The notes: generated by a model not told the origin, from the sequence alone. 55,717 bases of DNA from Thalassolituus sp. UBA674 (GCA_002298335.1 DBNK01000012.1:579-56295); one strand, 5' to 3'; shown: positions 8,431 to 17,603, numbered from the stretch's first letter. Program-made: numbers and translations.

Positions 8431-9015
8431 ATGATTCAATGGATTAAAACACTGCTGCTGAGCACCCTGATGCTGGGCAGCCTGAACAGTCATGCCGCCG
8501 CCAGCAGCGACGACATGGTCTACGTTGGCATGACCACCAACGCCGGCTATATCGAGCTGGCGCTCAACCGCAGTAAAGCTCCGGTGACGGTTGCTAACTT
8601 TATTGAGTACGTGAACGACGGCTTTTACGACAACACCCTCTTTCACCGTGTTGTTCCTGGCTTTGTAATTCAGGGTGGCGGTTACACGCCGGATATGGTG
8701 CTGAAAGCCAACCGTCCGGCCATCCGCAATGAAGCCAAAAACGGGCTGGCCAATGACCGTGGCACCATAGCCATGGCACGAAAGGTGGAAGTCGACAGCG
8801 CCAACAGCCAGTTTTTTATCAACCTTGAAGACAACAAGCGCCTGAACCACGGTGTCCGCGACTATGGTTATGCCGTGTTCGGGAAAGTGATCAAAGGCAT
8901 GGATGTGGTAGACGCCATTGCCGCCGTACCTCTCAGCGGCAGCGAGCCGGTCACGCCCGTGATCCTGGAGTCAGTCAAAGTTCTGGAAGCTCCGACCATG
9001 GACGAGGCCAACTGA
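8431..9015 (+). CDS. Periplasmic peptidylprolyl isomerase, cyclophilin type (PpiA-like)
   Basis: The enzyme catalyses cis/trans isomerisation of Xaa-Pro bonds. A signal peptide (MIQWIKTLLLSTLMLGS, cleavage likely after SHAAA) directs it to the periplasm. The cyclophilin core shows FHRVVPGFVIQGGG with the catalytic arginine. NSQFFINL and the GYAVFGKVIKGMDVVDAI segment follow. The length of 194 aa fits PpiA. The ATG at 8431 has AAGGGG upstream at good spacing; an upstream in-frame ATG (8389) lies inside the previous gene and would spoil the signal peptide. Confidence 0.92.
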   Translation: MIQWIKTLLLSTLMLGSLNSHAAASSDDMVYVGMTTNAGYIELALNRSKAPVTVANFIEYVNDGFYDNTLFHRVVPGFVIQGGGYTPDMVLKANRPAIRNEAKNGLANDRGTIAMARKVEVDSANSQFFINLEDNKRLNHGVRDYGYAVFGKVIKGMDVVDAIAAVPLSGSEPVTPVILESVKVLEAPTMDEAN

Positions 9016-9021
9016 TCTCAC

Positions 9022-11052
9022 GTGCCGCACGAGTCTGACCTGCCCTTACCTGGCTCTGGATCTTCAGGGCCGGGACTTGCCAATCCATTACTGGACTGGA
9101 ACGAACAGGGCCTGCCGGTCGCCCGTGAATTCGGTGATACCTACTTTTCTGTAGAGAACGGGCTTGCCGAGACACACCATGTGTTTCTCGGCCATAACAG
9201 CCTGCCGCAACGCTGGGCTGACCACACCGGCACCTTCCGTATCATAGAAACCGGTTTTGGTACCGGCCTTAATTTTCTTGCCACCTGGCAGGCCTTCCGC
9301 GAACAGGCCGGACCAGACTGCCATCTGCATTTCACCAGCATCGAAAAATTCCCGCTCATCCGCGACCAGTTGCAGCAGGCTCTGGCTTTATGGCCCGAAC
9401 TGAGTGAACTGGCGCAGCGGCTGATTGAATCCAGTCCATTCCTGACGCCGGGCTTTCACACCCTGCGCTGGCCTGAGGAACGGGTCACCCTGACTCTGAT
9501 TTACGCCGACGTGCACGATGCCCTGCCGCAACTTTCCGGCCCGGTTCACGCCTGGTATCTGGATGGTTTTGCACCGTCGAAAAACCCGGGGATGTGGACC
9601 GACGCTCTGTTCCGCCAGATGCGCCGCATCAGCCATGCCTCTGAACAGCCACCCACCGTGGCGACCTTTACCGCCGCGGGTATCGTCAAACGCGGCCTCA
9701 GAGGGGCCGGTTTCCGTATCCGCAAACACCCCGGTTTTGGCCGTAAGCGCGACATGCTGGCCGGTGAATTTGCCCTGAGCTGTGGTCCGGAAAGACCCGC
9801 CAGCCACTCTGCACTGCCCTGGCTGAATCTGCCCCCGCTTTTGCCGCCAGGCTCTGACGTTGTGGTCGTTGGTGCCGGTCTGGCAGGATGCAGCACGGCC
9901 CGGGCACTGGCAGAACGTGGCATACGCGTCACTCTGCTCGATGGCGAAGGCATCGCCTCAGGCGCTTCCGGCAACCCACAGGGCGGGCTGTACATCAAGC
10001 TGGCAGCCGACGACAGTGCCCAGCATTCGGGCTTTTACCGGCAGGCCTATGAATATGCCCTGAACCGGGTTAAGAGCCTTCTCGGGCCCGCTGACGGACA
10101 ACGCTGGGATGACTGCGGTGTGCTGCAGATTGGCTGGGATGACAAAGAACAGCAACGCCAGCAGAAGTACCTGAGCAACAACCAGCCTCCGGCTGAACTG
10201 ATTCAGGCCGTATCACCGGCTATTGCGGCACAACTGAGCGGCAATGATCTGGCGCGGCCGGGGTTGCTGTATCCGGCGGCTGGCTGGGTGGCCCCGGCCG
10301 ACTTCTGTCAGGCACTGGCTGATCACCCGCTGATTGAGTTCCGCCGCGAACACATCCACCGGATCGAAAATGCCGGTGATGGCGTCCGCCTGATCGCGGC
10401 AGCAGGAGAGATTGCAGCAGACGCCGTGGTAGTGGCAACAGCCTGGGCTGCCCGTGAGCTTCTGTCTCAAGCGTATCTGCCCACCAAGAAAATCCGCGGG
10501 CAACTCAGTTATCTGAATACCAGTGACCTGCCGCAACACACGGGCGTGCTGTGTGCGCACAGCTATATGCCGCCGCCACTGAATGGCCGTCTGTGTCTGG
10601 GGGCCACCTATAACCTGCGCTCAGAAGAAACCCGGCTGACGGAAGAAGATCATCTGACCAACCTCTCGCACCTGCAGGACTTCGGTCCGCAGTGGCAGAA
10701 GGTAGCCGATCCGCAACGCATTACCGGCGGCCGGGTAGGCTTCCGCTGCACCACCCCCGACTATCTGCCCATGACCGGGCCGGTGACGGAAACCACTGAG
10801 TTTGTTGAACGCTTTGCCATTCTGCGCCGCAATGCCAGGCATGTTCCGGCACTGACCGTGCCCTGGCAGCCGGGCGTCTTCCTGAACATCGGCCACGGTT
10901 CCCGCGGGCTGGCTTCTGCACCTTTGTGTGCTGAGATTCTGGCGGCCATGATGACCGGAGATACCCTGCCCGTCGGACAGGAGACGATGGAGGCTCTGTG
11001 GCCCGGACGTTTCTTACTGCGGGATCTGATCCGCGGAAAGTTACAAACCTGA
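9022..11052 (+). CDS. mnmC: Bifunctional tRNA mnm5s2U34 biosynthesis protein MnmC
   Basis: MnmC finishes the 5-methylaminomethyl-2-thiouridine at the wobble position of several tRNAs. The C-terminal FAD domain removes the carboxymethyl group of cmnm5U, and the N-terminal SAM domain methylates the resulting nm5U. Residues 1 to about 245 form the methyltransferase (ETGFGTGLNFLATWQAF, WYLDGFAPSKNPGMW, GFGRKRDMLAG). FAD binding begins near residue 278 with VVVVGAGLAGCSTARALAE, and IGHGSRGLASAPL near the end is typical. The frame opens with GTG at 9022, six bases past the previous stop, with a weak GAGG upstream. At 676 aa both domains are complete. Confidence 0.95.
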   Translation: MPHESDLPLPGSGSSGPGLANPLLDWNEQGLPVAREFGDTYFSVENGLAETHHVFLGHNSLPQRWADHTGTFRIIETGFGTGLNFLATWQAFREQAGPDCHLHFTSIEKFPLIRDQLQQALALWPELSELAQRLIESSPFLTPGFHTLRWPEERVTLTLIYADVHDALPQLSGPVHAWYLDGFAPSKNPGMWTDALFRQMRRISHASEQPPTVATFTAAGIVKRGLRGAGFRIRKHPGFGRKRDMLAGEFALSCGPERPASHSALPWLNLPPLLPPGSDVVVVGAGLAGCSTARALAERGIRVTLLDGEGIASGASGNPQGGLYIKLAADDSAQHSGFYRQAYEYALNRVKSLLGPADGQRWDDCGVLQIGWDDKEQQRQQKYLSNNQPPAELIQAVSPAIAAQLSGNDLARPGLLYPAAGWVAPADFCQALADHPLIEFRREHIHRIENAGDGVRLIAAAGEIAADAVVVATAWAARELLSQAYLPTKKIRGQLSYLNTSDLPQHTGVLCAHSYMPPPLNGRLCLGATYNLRSEETRLTEEDHLTNLSHLQDFGPQWQKVADPQRITGGRVGFRCTTPDYLPMTGPVTETTEFVERFAILRRNARHVPALTVPWQPGVFLNIGHGSRGLASAPLCAEILAAMMTGDTLPVGQETMEALWPGRFLLRDLIRGKLQT

Positions 11053-11343
11053 CGGCAACTGATCAGACAACACCAGCTGGCAGGTTTCGCCCACCGGATC
11101 AAACACCACCTGCACTTTGCCGGAACGGATCTGCGCGCGGATCTGGTCTTTCTTGTCGTCGAAGCTGTAGTCGTAGTCGCCGTAGTCTGTACCTTCGCGG
11201 CTGACAAACTCTTCGATAATGCCATCCAGGGCATCCTGCGACAGTTGCTGCCAGGGGATGCAGATCACCCCTTCTGCAGGGCCCTGCTCAAACGGGTTGT
11301 GCTCAACGGATCCGGCATTGTCTGTATCATCATGCCAGCCCAT
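11041..11343 (-). CDS. YheU family protein (UPF0270)
   Basis: The C-terminal 70 or so residues match E. coli YheU closely: ICIPWQQLSQDALDGIIEEF, FVSREGTDYGDYDYSFDDK and QIRSGKVQVVFDP. The function of the family is unknown. At 100 residues it carries an N-terminal extension of about 28 residues (MGWHDDTDNAGSVEHNPF) compared with the usual protein of about 72. The start overlaps the upstream unknown gene by 14 bases, and the stop overlaps the end of mnmC on the other strand by 12 bases. A later start lacks a spaced ribosome binding site, so the extension is probably real. Confidence 0.85.
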   Translation of the reverse strand: MGWHDDTDNAGSVEHNPFEQGPAEGVICIPWQQLSQDALDGIIEEFVSREGTDYGDYDYSFDDKKDQIRAQIRSGKVQVVFDPVGETCQLVLSDQLPSGL

Positions 11344-11896
11344 ACGCACTCTCCCGTTCCCATTCACAGACCATGCGCAGTTCTTCTGCAGAGGGCACGT
11401 GGCCCGGTTCAGACTGCCAGTGGAAGGTATGTTTACCAGACAGCTCGGTTTCCAGATGCACCGTGGCACCGACCCAGTACATGCCCTTTAACAGTTGCTC
11501 AAACTGGCTGATCCAGTTTTCCCATTCGTATTCAACGCCGCGGAATGAAGCCGCAAAATGAATCAGCTGGGTCTGATAGGCGCCGGTAAACACGTCTGAA
11601 CCCGACTGTGCGAACATCTCGCGCATCAGCAGCAGATCGTCCATCTCCATACCGGACGGCAGATTGTCGATCGCCGAACGGTTCACAGAACGCTCATAGT
11701 TCGCCTGCTGAATATCCACCGATGGCAGGTGACGGATCACCCCATACACCACTGATTCCTGATCGTAACGTGACACGGAAAAACCTTTTGTTGAACTCCG
11801 TTGAATGATAACGGAACTGCTCTGTCCCGCAAGGGATTCTGTGGCTTCTCCATAGTCACCGATCCGTGCTTCTGACCCACTCCAAAAACCATACAT
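11330..11896 (-). CDS. Hypothetical protein upstream of YheU gene
   Basis: I do not recognise this 188-aa protein. There is no signal peptide or membrane segment. It is mixed in composition, with tryptophan-rich spots (MYGFWSGSEA, EWENWISQFEQ, MVCEWERESA). A central helical part DDLLLMREMFAQ and a strand-like HLETELSGKHTFHW follow. It overlaps the YheU gene by 14 bases and is likely co-transcribed with it. No clear Shine-Dalgarno precedes the ATG at 11896, so an alternative start is possible. The frame is long, codon use resembles the neighbours, and the overlap with YheU supports a real gene. Confidence 0.65.
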   Translation of the reverse strand: MYGFWSGSEARIGDYGEATESLAGQSSSVIIQRSSTKGFSVSRYDQESVVYGVIRHLPSVDIQQANYERSVNRSAIDNLPSGMEMDDLLLMREMFAQSGSDVFTGAYQTQLIHFAASFRGVEYEWENWISQFEQLLKGMYWVGATVHLETELSGKHTFHWQSEPGHVPSAEELRMVCEWERESAYGLA

Positions 11897-12000
11897 GTGA
11901 TGTGGTTATCAATTCCGTTACATCCGCTTACAGAAACGTGATCCATGTTTTAGCAATACACGAAATAAACAGATTAGGATGACTATGGAGGAAGGAGGCG

Positions 12001-12133
12001 ATGAACAGAGCCCCACTCCGGCTATGAAGTGAAGACCATGAAAACAGGACCAGAAAACAGCATTTCCCGCAGGAGTGAGATCCGGAATTCCGCCTGCGAG
12101 ACACCTATTACGACAACAGGAAACTGCTTATGA
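12001..12133 (+). other. Two mini-ORFs in the leader of the surface lipoprotein gene
   Basis: An ideal AAGGAGG (11992-11998) precedes ATG at 12001, opening an eight-codon frame that stops at 12027. A second ATG at 12038 opens a 31-codon frame ending TGA at 12133, which overlaps the lipoprotein start by ATGA. These could be leader peptides or translation-coupling frames, or chance; neither product resembles anything I know. Confidence 0.3.
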
Positions 12134-14016
12134 AAAACTCTCTGAACCCGACAGCGTTTTTATCCCTGCCTGCGCTGCTGCTGCTTACCGCCTGTGGCGG
12201 CGGAGGCGGTGGCGGAGGTGGCGCGGACACAGAGGCCCCGGTAATCAGTCTGAACGGTGATTCCGCCATTGAGGTGGTACAGGGTGCCGACTTTACCGAC
12301 CCGGGCGCCACGGCGACCGACAATGAAGACACAGATCCGGCACTGAGTGTATCCGGCGACGTGGACACAATGACCTGGGGTGACTACACCCTCACCTACA
12401 CCGCCACCGATGCTGCCGGTAACAGCAGTACCGCGACGCGGACCGTCTCCGTGGTTCCCGCCAGTTACCTGACCGTAACCGCGTTGGACTACTTTGACGG
12501 CAGCCTGATTCCTTCGGCCGACCTCACTCTTTATTGGGACAGTGCCGACACAGAAGGCGGCTCTTATTCCGCCAGCACCAATGACAGCGGTGTTGCGCGT
12601 CTGGGTATTGATATCCGTGCCGAATCCCAGAACCTGACTGCCGACGCCGACAACTATGCAGAGTTCGGACGCAATATTGCTCTGTCCGCCAGTGCCTTTA
12701 CCGCCGAAATCGTACCGGTGAATACCAGTACCTCGTTCGCCGCTGGTGATGCCACAGACCTTCAGGTGGAAAGCGCCAGTATTGTCAGTCTGCCGGCCAA
12801 CGCCTTTGTCGATTCTGACGGTAATCTGTACAGCGGCAACATCGATGCCGAACTGACCATCCTCGACCCGCGTCGTGACCCGGATGTCATGCCTGGTGAC
12901 TTTGAAACGGTTGATGAAACCAGCGGTGAGGTCAGCCACATCGAAAGCTTCGGTGCCATTAATGCGACCTTCACTTCAGATGCCGGCAACCCGCTGTCTC
13001 TGGCCTCCGGTCAGGCTGCCACCGTGCGCATCCCCTTGTCCGGTGATGTGGCCGATGCACCGGACACCATTCCGCTGTATTACTTCGACGATGCCAGTGG
13101 CTACTGGATTGAAGAAGGCAGCGCAACGCTGACCCAGATCGACGGCGAGTATTTCTACGTGGGTGAAGTTGAACATTTCACCACCTGGAACGCAGATCAG
13201 ATCTACAACACCACCTACATCAACGGTTGTGTGGAAAATGCCGATGGTGAACCGGTTTCCGGCGCTCAGGTAACCGCTACCGGTGAGAGCTACACCGGGA
13301 CTTCCCGTGTATACACCAACAGCGACGGTAACTTCCGTATTCCGGTCCGGGTGGATGCTTACGTGCGGGTTTCAGCGGCTCAGCAGGCGCTGGTAACACC
13401 ATCACGCGTATACACCACACAAACTGACGAGATCACCGACGGTAGCTGTCTGGTGCTGGGCGATCTCGAAGTGACTGTGACCCTGACCTGGGGTGAGAAC
13501 CCAAGTGATCTGGACACTCATCTGGATGGTCCTGCCAGTGCGACGGACAGCCGTGACCGTTTCCACCTTTACTACGGCAACCGCGACCTGAGCGTAGGCG
13601 GCGAGACCATCTATCTGGATGTGGATGACACCACCAGCTTTGGCCCTGAAGTCACGTATCTGTCCGACTTCCCGTTCGACGGCACTTACTACTACAGCGT
13701 CTATCACTACTCCGGCAGCAGCGATATCCAGGCCTCTCCGGCACGGGTCGAGTTGCAGATCAACGATGATGTCTACATTTTCTCACCTCCCGAAGGTACA
13801 GCCACAGAATGTTGGGGTGTATTCACCATTGACTTTGCAGCTGGTGCTGCAACAGTGTCCGAACTGGGAGAGTGGCAAACAGGTAGTACCTGCTATGATC
13901 CGACCGGCGACACAAGTGAAGGCGAAACGGCCGGTGTGTCTACAGCGTCTGTACGAAGAATCAATCTTTATGATCGGGAAATTGAGAACAAGTACTACGT
14001 TAAACCTTCACACTGA
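12130..14016 (+). CDS. Surface lipoprotein with Ig-like, carboxypeptidase-regulatory-like and DUF2135-like domains
   Basis: The 628-aa protein starts with a lipoprotein signal (LLLLTAC, Cys22) and a nine-glycine linker. A DUF5011-type immunoglobulin-like domain follows (about residues 35-115; GDSAIEVVQGADFTDPGA, YTLTYTATDAAGNSS). A middle beta-rich region spans about 116-360. Next comes a carboxypeptidase-regulatory-like fold (GCVENADGEPVSGAQVTATG). A C-terminal domain resembling DUF2135/YfaP proteins contains VTLTWGENPSDLDTHLDGP and ends near ECWGVFTIDF. It is probably outer-membrane attached and exposed; no enzymatic motif is seen. AGGA precedes the ATG. A strong terminator follows, so it is monocistronic apart from the mini-ORFs upstream. 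Confidence 0.85.
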   Translation: MKNSLNPTAFLSLPALLLLTACGGGGGGGGGADTEAPVISLNGDSAIEVVQGADFTDPGATATDNEDTDPALSVSGDVDTMTWGDYTLTYTATDAAGNSSTATRTVSVVPASYLTVTALDYFDGSLIPSADLTLYWDSADTEGGSYSASTNDSGVARLGIDIRAESQNLTADADNYAEFGRNIALSASAFTAEIVPVNTSTSFAAGDATDLQVESASIVSLPANAFVDSDGNLYSGNIDAELTILDPRRDPDVMPGDFETVDETSGEVSHIESFGAINATFTSDAGNPLSLASGQAATVRIPLSGDVADAPDTIPLYYFDDASGYWIEEGSATLTQIDGEYFYVGEVEHFTTWNADQIYNTTYINGCVENADGEPVSGAQVTATGESYTGTSRVYTNSDGNFRIPVRVDAYVRVSAAQQALVTPSRVYTTQTDEITDGSCLVLGDLEVTVTLTWGENPSDLDTHLDGPASATDSRDRFHLYYGNRDLSVGGETIYLDVDDTTSFGPEVTYLSDFPFDGTYYYSVYHYSGSSDIQASPARVELQINDDVYIFSPPEGTATECWGVFTIDFAAGAATVSELGEWQTGSTCYDPTGDTSEGETAGVSTASVRRINLYDREIENKYYVKPSH

Positions 14017-14047
14017 TTGTCACTTTGTAAAAACCTGAGTGTTACGT

Positions 14048-14072
14048 CCGGGGCCCCAGTGGCCCCGGTTTT
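14048..14072 (+). terminator. Intrinsic terminator after the surface lipoprotein gene
   Basis: CCGGGGCC-CCAGT-GGCCCCGG, an 8-bp perfect GC stem, is followed by TTTTC. It sits 31 bases past the stop and touches the end of the convergent transporter gene. Confidence 0.85.
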
Positions 14073-15220
14073 CATTCTGTTACCCGTTCCCGCGGGAGCA
14101 TAAACCAGACCACCGGCAGCGCCGCCAGCGCCGCCAGTGCGGCCAGCAGGAACACGCCTGCGCCACCAAGCGGCTCCCACAGCAGACCACTGACATAGGC
14201 TCCCAGCGCACCACCCGCGCCGAAGCCGACACTGCTGTAGAGTGCCTGTCCACGGCTGCGCAACGCACCGGGAAACAGCGTCTGCACGTAACGCATGGAG
14301 ACCGCATGCATGGCGCCATAACTGAAGGCGTGAATGGTCTGAGCCAGCCCCAGCAGCCAGAGAGAATCCACCGCCAGGCCCACGACAATCCAGCGCAGTG
14401 CGGTCAGCAGGAGGCAGAAGATCATCCAACCCCGCCAGCTCAGCAAGGGCAACAGACGGCCGAACTTCCAGAACAGCCAGACCTCTGCCACTACCCCGAC
14501 CGTCCAGAACAGACCGATCTCTGTATTGCTGTAACCATGCTCCTCAAGAAAGATGCTGAAGAAGGTGTAATAGGGGCCGTGGGAGAGATAGAGCAGCAAA
14601 TTCACCAGCACAAAACCCAGTACCGGAACGCTGAGCAGGTGCTGACGGAACTGAGGCTTTTGCCCGTCCCCGGCAGCTTCAGACTCATACGTCGGCAACA
14701 GCCAGCCATTGACCGTGACCAGCAGCATCAGCACCAGCATGAACAGCGGTAAGGTGGCGATGCTGATCACATCAAACAAGGCTCCTAATCCGGCCACGAC
14801 CAGAATAAAGGTCACGGAACCCCACAGCCGGATCCGGCTGTAAACATCGACTCTCTGCTGTATGTGCTGCATGCACAGGGATTCATATTGCGGTAACAGC
14901 GCCGACCAGAAAAAGCCGTAGGCAAACATCACCAGACCCACGGTCCAGACGTTATCTGCGAGAAAAATCGCGCAGAAAAGCACCACGGTAATCACCGATG
15001 CCCAACGCACCATGCTCACCGGGGAGCGGAAATGATGGGCCTGTGCTGTCCAGATGTTCGGACCTAGAATCCGTACTACGCCGAACAACGCCATCAGTAC
15101 ACCGATATCGTGAGCGGAGAAGTCAAGGTGCTGCAGGTAGAGCCCCCAGAACGGCACGATACAGCCGACCAGAGCAAAGTAGAGGCCGTAGAAGAGTGCG
15201 AAGGGGGTGTTGGACGTCAT
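14072..15220 (-). CDS. MFS transporter, HcaT/LacY-like group
   Basis: The 382-aa protein is hydrophobic throughout and shows about twelve membrane helices. It begins SNTPFALFYGLYFALVGCIV and contains PFWGLYLQHLDFSAHDIGVL, GVVRILGPNIW, RLWGSVTFILVVAG and GYSNTEIGLFWTVGVVAEVW. Spacing and motifs fit the MFS_1-like group that includes the E. coli HcaT (phenylpropionate) and nucleoside permeases. The substrate cannot be deduced: no catabolic genes are nearby, and aroC upstream on the same strand is separated by a repeat element. No good ribosome binding site precedes the ATG at 15220. Confidence 0.85.
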   Translation of the reverse strand: MTSNTPFALFYGLYFALVGCIVPFWGLYLQHLDFSAHDIGVLMALFGVVRILGPNIWTAQAHHFRSPVSMVRWASVITVVLFCAIFLADNVWTVGLVMFAYGFFWSALLPQYESLCMQHIQQRVDVYSRIRLWGSVTFILVVAGLGALFDVISIATLPLFMLVLMLLVTVNGWLLPTYESEAAGDGQKPQFRQHLLSVPVLGFVLVNLLLYLSHGPYYTFFSIFLEEHGYSNTEIGLFWTVGVVAEVWLFWKFGRLLPLLSWRGWMIFCLLLTALRWIVVGLAVDSLWLLGLAQTIHAFSYGAMHAVSMRYVQTLFPGALRSRGQALYSSVGFGAGGALGAYVSGLLWEPLGGAGVFLLAALAALAALPVVWFMLPRERVTE

Positions 15221-15274
15221 AAAGATTTAATCAGCATTCTATGGCAGGCCCAATAATTTCTCAGAGAGTGTTTG

Positions 15275-15330
15275 CCTCCCGGGAGGACCTTCTCCTCCCG
15301 GCCGGCAGGGCCGCCCACCTGCTTCGCGCT
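15275..15330 (-). repeat. Dispersed palindromic repeat, copy 4 (inverted)
   Basis: CGGGAGGA-CCTTC-TCCTCCCG (15280-15300) is followed by CCCACCTGCTTCGCGCT, a reverse-orientation copy of the family seen at 158-212. It lies in the 308-base gap between the MFS gene and aroC. The remainder of that gap (15331-15528) holds short GC-rich inverted repeats (GGCCATCCCTGGCC near 15383) but no gene. Confidence 0.7.
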
Positions 15331-15528
15331 TAGCTGCCACAAATTTCCTCACTTAACACTTCGTACTGTCGGAACGCACAACATCGGCCATCCCTGGCCG
15401 GTTGCGCTTGCACGGAATCATCCGGGCATCCGACGTCTCAGCGTTCAGTTTCGGTGTGGCAGCAGGCGCATTGGTCAGTGACGCTCAATCGAATTTAAAA
15501 CGAACGACCAGCAGGATTCCGAATCAGA

Positions 15529-16629
15529 TTACTCCGGCGCCTGACCTGCAATTACTGGCGTCGTACACACCACATCGGCGTTCTGACCGCGGTTGCGCAG
15601 CAGGTGGTCGACCAGCACGATGGCCATCATGGCTTCTGCAATCGGCGTGGCGCGGATACCTACGCAAGGGTCGTGACGGCCTTTGGTGATGACTTCGATT
15701 GCGTTGCCATCCACATCAATGGAGCGACCCGGCAGCGCCATACTGGAGGTCGGTTTCAACGCGATATGAGCGATGATGTCCTGACCGGTGGAGATGCCAC
15801 CGACGATGCCACCGGCGTGATTGCTGAGGAAGCCCTGAGGCGTCATCTCATCACGGTGCTCGGTGCCCTTCTGAGCAACCACATCAAAACCGTCACCGAT
15901 CTCGACGCCTTTGACGGCGTTGATGCTCATCAGCGCATGGGCCAGCTCTGCGTCTAAACGGTCAAAAATCGGTTCGCCCAGGCCCGGCATCAGGCCAGTG
16001 GCAACGACACTGATCTTCGCGCCGACGGAATTACATTCTTTACGCAGGGCATCCATGTAGGCTTCCATCTCCGGTACTTTAGCGGCATCCGGGCAGAAGA
16101 AGGCGTTCTGTTCCACCTGGTCCCAGTCAAAGGCTTCGGCTTTGATCGGGCCTAACTGCGACAGATAACCGCGCACCTGAATGCCCTTTTCTGCCAGCAC
16201 TTTCTTGGCGATGGCACCGGCGGCGACGCGCATGGCGGTTTCACGGGCACTGGAGCGGCCACCACCGCGGTAATCGCGGAAGCCGTATTTCTGGGTGTAG
16301 GCGTAATCGGCGTGGGCCGGACGGAAAGTCGCCGCGATGTTGGAATAATCCTTGGAGCGCTGATCGGTATTTTCAATCACCAGACCAATCGGCGTGCCGG
16401 TGGTTTTACCTTCAAACACACCCGACAGGATCTTGACCACGTCGTCTTCGCGACGCTGAGTAGTGTGGCGCGAGGTACCCGGCTTACGACGGTCGAGGTC
16501 GAGCTGCAGGTCTTCTTCGCTCAGTGGAATGCCCGGAGGGCAACCATCAACAATGGCACCCAGCGCCAGGCCGTGGCTTTCACCAAAGGTGGTGACGGTG
16601 AAGAGTTTTCCGAAGCTGTTACCAGACAT
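15529..16629 (-). CDS. aroC: Chorismate synthase
   Basis: AroC converts 5-enolpyruvylshikimate-3-phosphate to chorismate using reduced FMN, the last common step to aromatic amino acids and folate. The 366-aa protein has the conserved signatures GESHGLALGAIVDGCPPG near residue 15, the segment FRPAHADYAYTQKYG with GGGRSSARETAMRVAAGA, and GGISTGQDIIAHIALKP. The length and N-terminus (MSGNSFGKLFTVTTFGESHG) are standard. It is separated from prmB upstream by about 60 bases on the same strand; the prmB-aroC pairing is common in gammaproteobacteria. Confidence 0.97.
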   Translation of the reverse strand: MSGNSFGKLFTVTTFGESHGLALGAIVDGCPPGIPLSEEDLQLDLDRRKPGTSRHTTQRREDDVVKILSGVFEGKTTGTPIGLVIENTDQRSKDYSNIAATFRPAHADYAYTQKYGFRDYRGGGRSSARETAMRVAAGAIAKKVLAEKGIQVRGYLSQLGPIKAEAFDWDQVEQNAFFCPDAAKVPEMEAYMDALRKECNSVGAKISVVATGLMPGLGEPIFDRLDAELAHALMSINAVKGVEIGDGFDVVAQKGTEHRDEMTPQGFLSNHAGGIVGGISTGQDIIAHIALKPTSSMALPGRSIDVDGNAIEVITKGRHDPCVGIRATPIAEAMMAIVLVDHLLRNRGQNADVVCTTPVIAGQAPE

Positions 16630-16691
16630 AGTGTTTCCGTTGTGTTTGCCCTGCCCGTCGGCAGGAAATCATCAAATTATAACTGTTTCAG

Positions 16692-17603
16692 TCAAAGGTT
16701 CTGCAGATGACAGGCCTGTAAAATACAGATCCCATGACCGCCTCTCTCGAATTCCGGCCAGATAAACGGCAGATCCGGGTAGGCCTCAATCAATGCCGGG
16801 TAGCTGTTACCCACCTCCAGCACCAGCAGGCCATCATCGGTCAGATACTCTTTCGCCTCTGACAGAATGGTATGCACCAGATCCAGACCATCATTACCGG
16901 CGGCCAGCGCCATTTCCGGCTCGTGATGATACTCCTCCGGCAGGCAGGCCATATCATCGGCATCCACATAGGGAGGATTGGTCACAATCAGGTCGTACTT
17001 GCCGGATGCAGCGGCATACAGATCCGACTGCAGCGCGATGACACGATCACCGACTTCGTGCTGTTCGATGTTTTCTTCGGCCACGGCCAGCGCATCAAAC
17101 GACAGATCCAGCAGCTCAACCTGCGCCTCAGGAAAGGCATGCGCACAGGCAATACCAATACAGCCGGAGCCGGTGCAGAGATCCAGAACCCGGGCTGGCT
17201 CTTTGCCTGCCTCCAGCCAGGGCGCAAAACGCTGTTCAATCAGCTCACCAATCGGCGAACGCGGAATCAACACGCGTTCATCAACGATATAGGGCTGCCC
17301 ACAGAACCAGGCCACACCGGTAATGTAGGGCGTCGGCACTTTATGGACGATGCGCTGCTCCAGTAATGGCATAACCGCTTCACGCTCACTGCGGGTTAAC
17401 CGTGCAGTGCGGAAGCCATCGGCCATCGACCAGGGCATGCTCAGAGCATGGGCCACCAGCACCAGCGCATCATCCGCCGGATTATCCGTACCATGGCCAT
17501 AGTACAGACCGGCTTCCGACATACGGCTGACCGCCCAGCGCACCATGTCTTCGACGGTGCGCAGCTCAGCGACGGCTTCGTTGGCCAGTTGTGAGAAATC
17601 CAT
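16692..17603 (-). CDS. prmB: 50S ribosomal protein L3 glutamine methyltransferase PrmB
   Basis: PrmB methylates a glutamine side chain of ribosomal protein L3 with S-adenosylmethionine. The ~303-aa protein has the class I methyltransferase motif LDLCTGSGCIGIACAHAFP and the catalytic NPPY tetrapeptide in IVTNPPYVDADDMACLPEEY, which distinguishes PrmB from PrmC. The N-terminal helical domain contains RWAVSRMSEAGLYYGHGTD, nearly as in E. coli. I chose the ATG at 17603 (MDFSQLANEAV) because it matches the family start; the upstream extension to 17687 runs through non-conserved sequence. It is followed by aroC. Confidence 0.95.
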   Translation of the reverse strand: MDFSQLANEAVAELRTVEDMVRWAVSRMSEAGLYYGHGTDNPADDALVLVAHALSMPWSMADGFRTARLTRSEREAVMPLLEQRIVHKVPTPYITGVAWFCGQPYIVDERVLIPRSPIGELIEQRFAPWLEAGKEPARVLDLCTGSGCIGIACAHAFPEAQVELLDLSFDALAVAEENIEQHEVGDRVIALQSDLYAAASGKYDLIVTNPPYVDADDMACLPEEYHHEPEMALAAGNDGLDLVHTILSEAKEYLTDDGLLVLEVGNSYPALIEAYPDLPFIWPEFERGGHGICILQACHLQNL

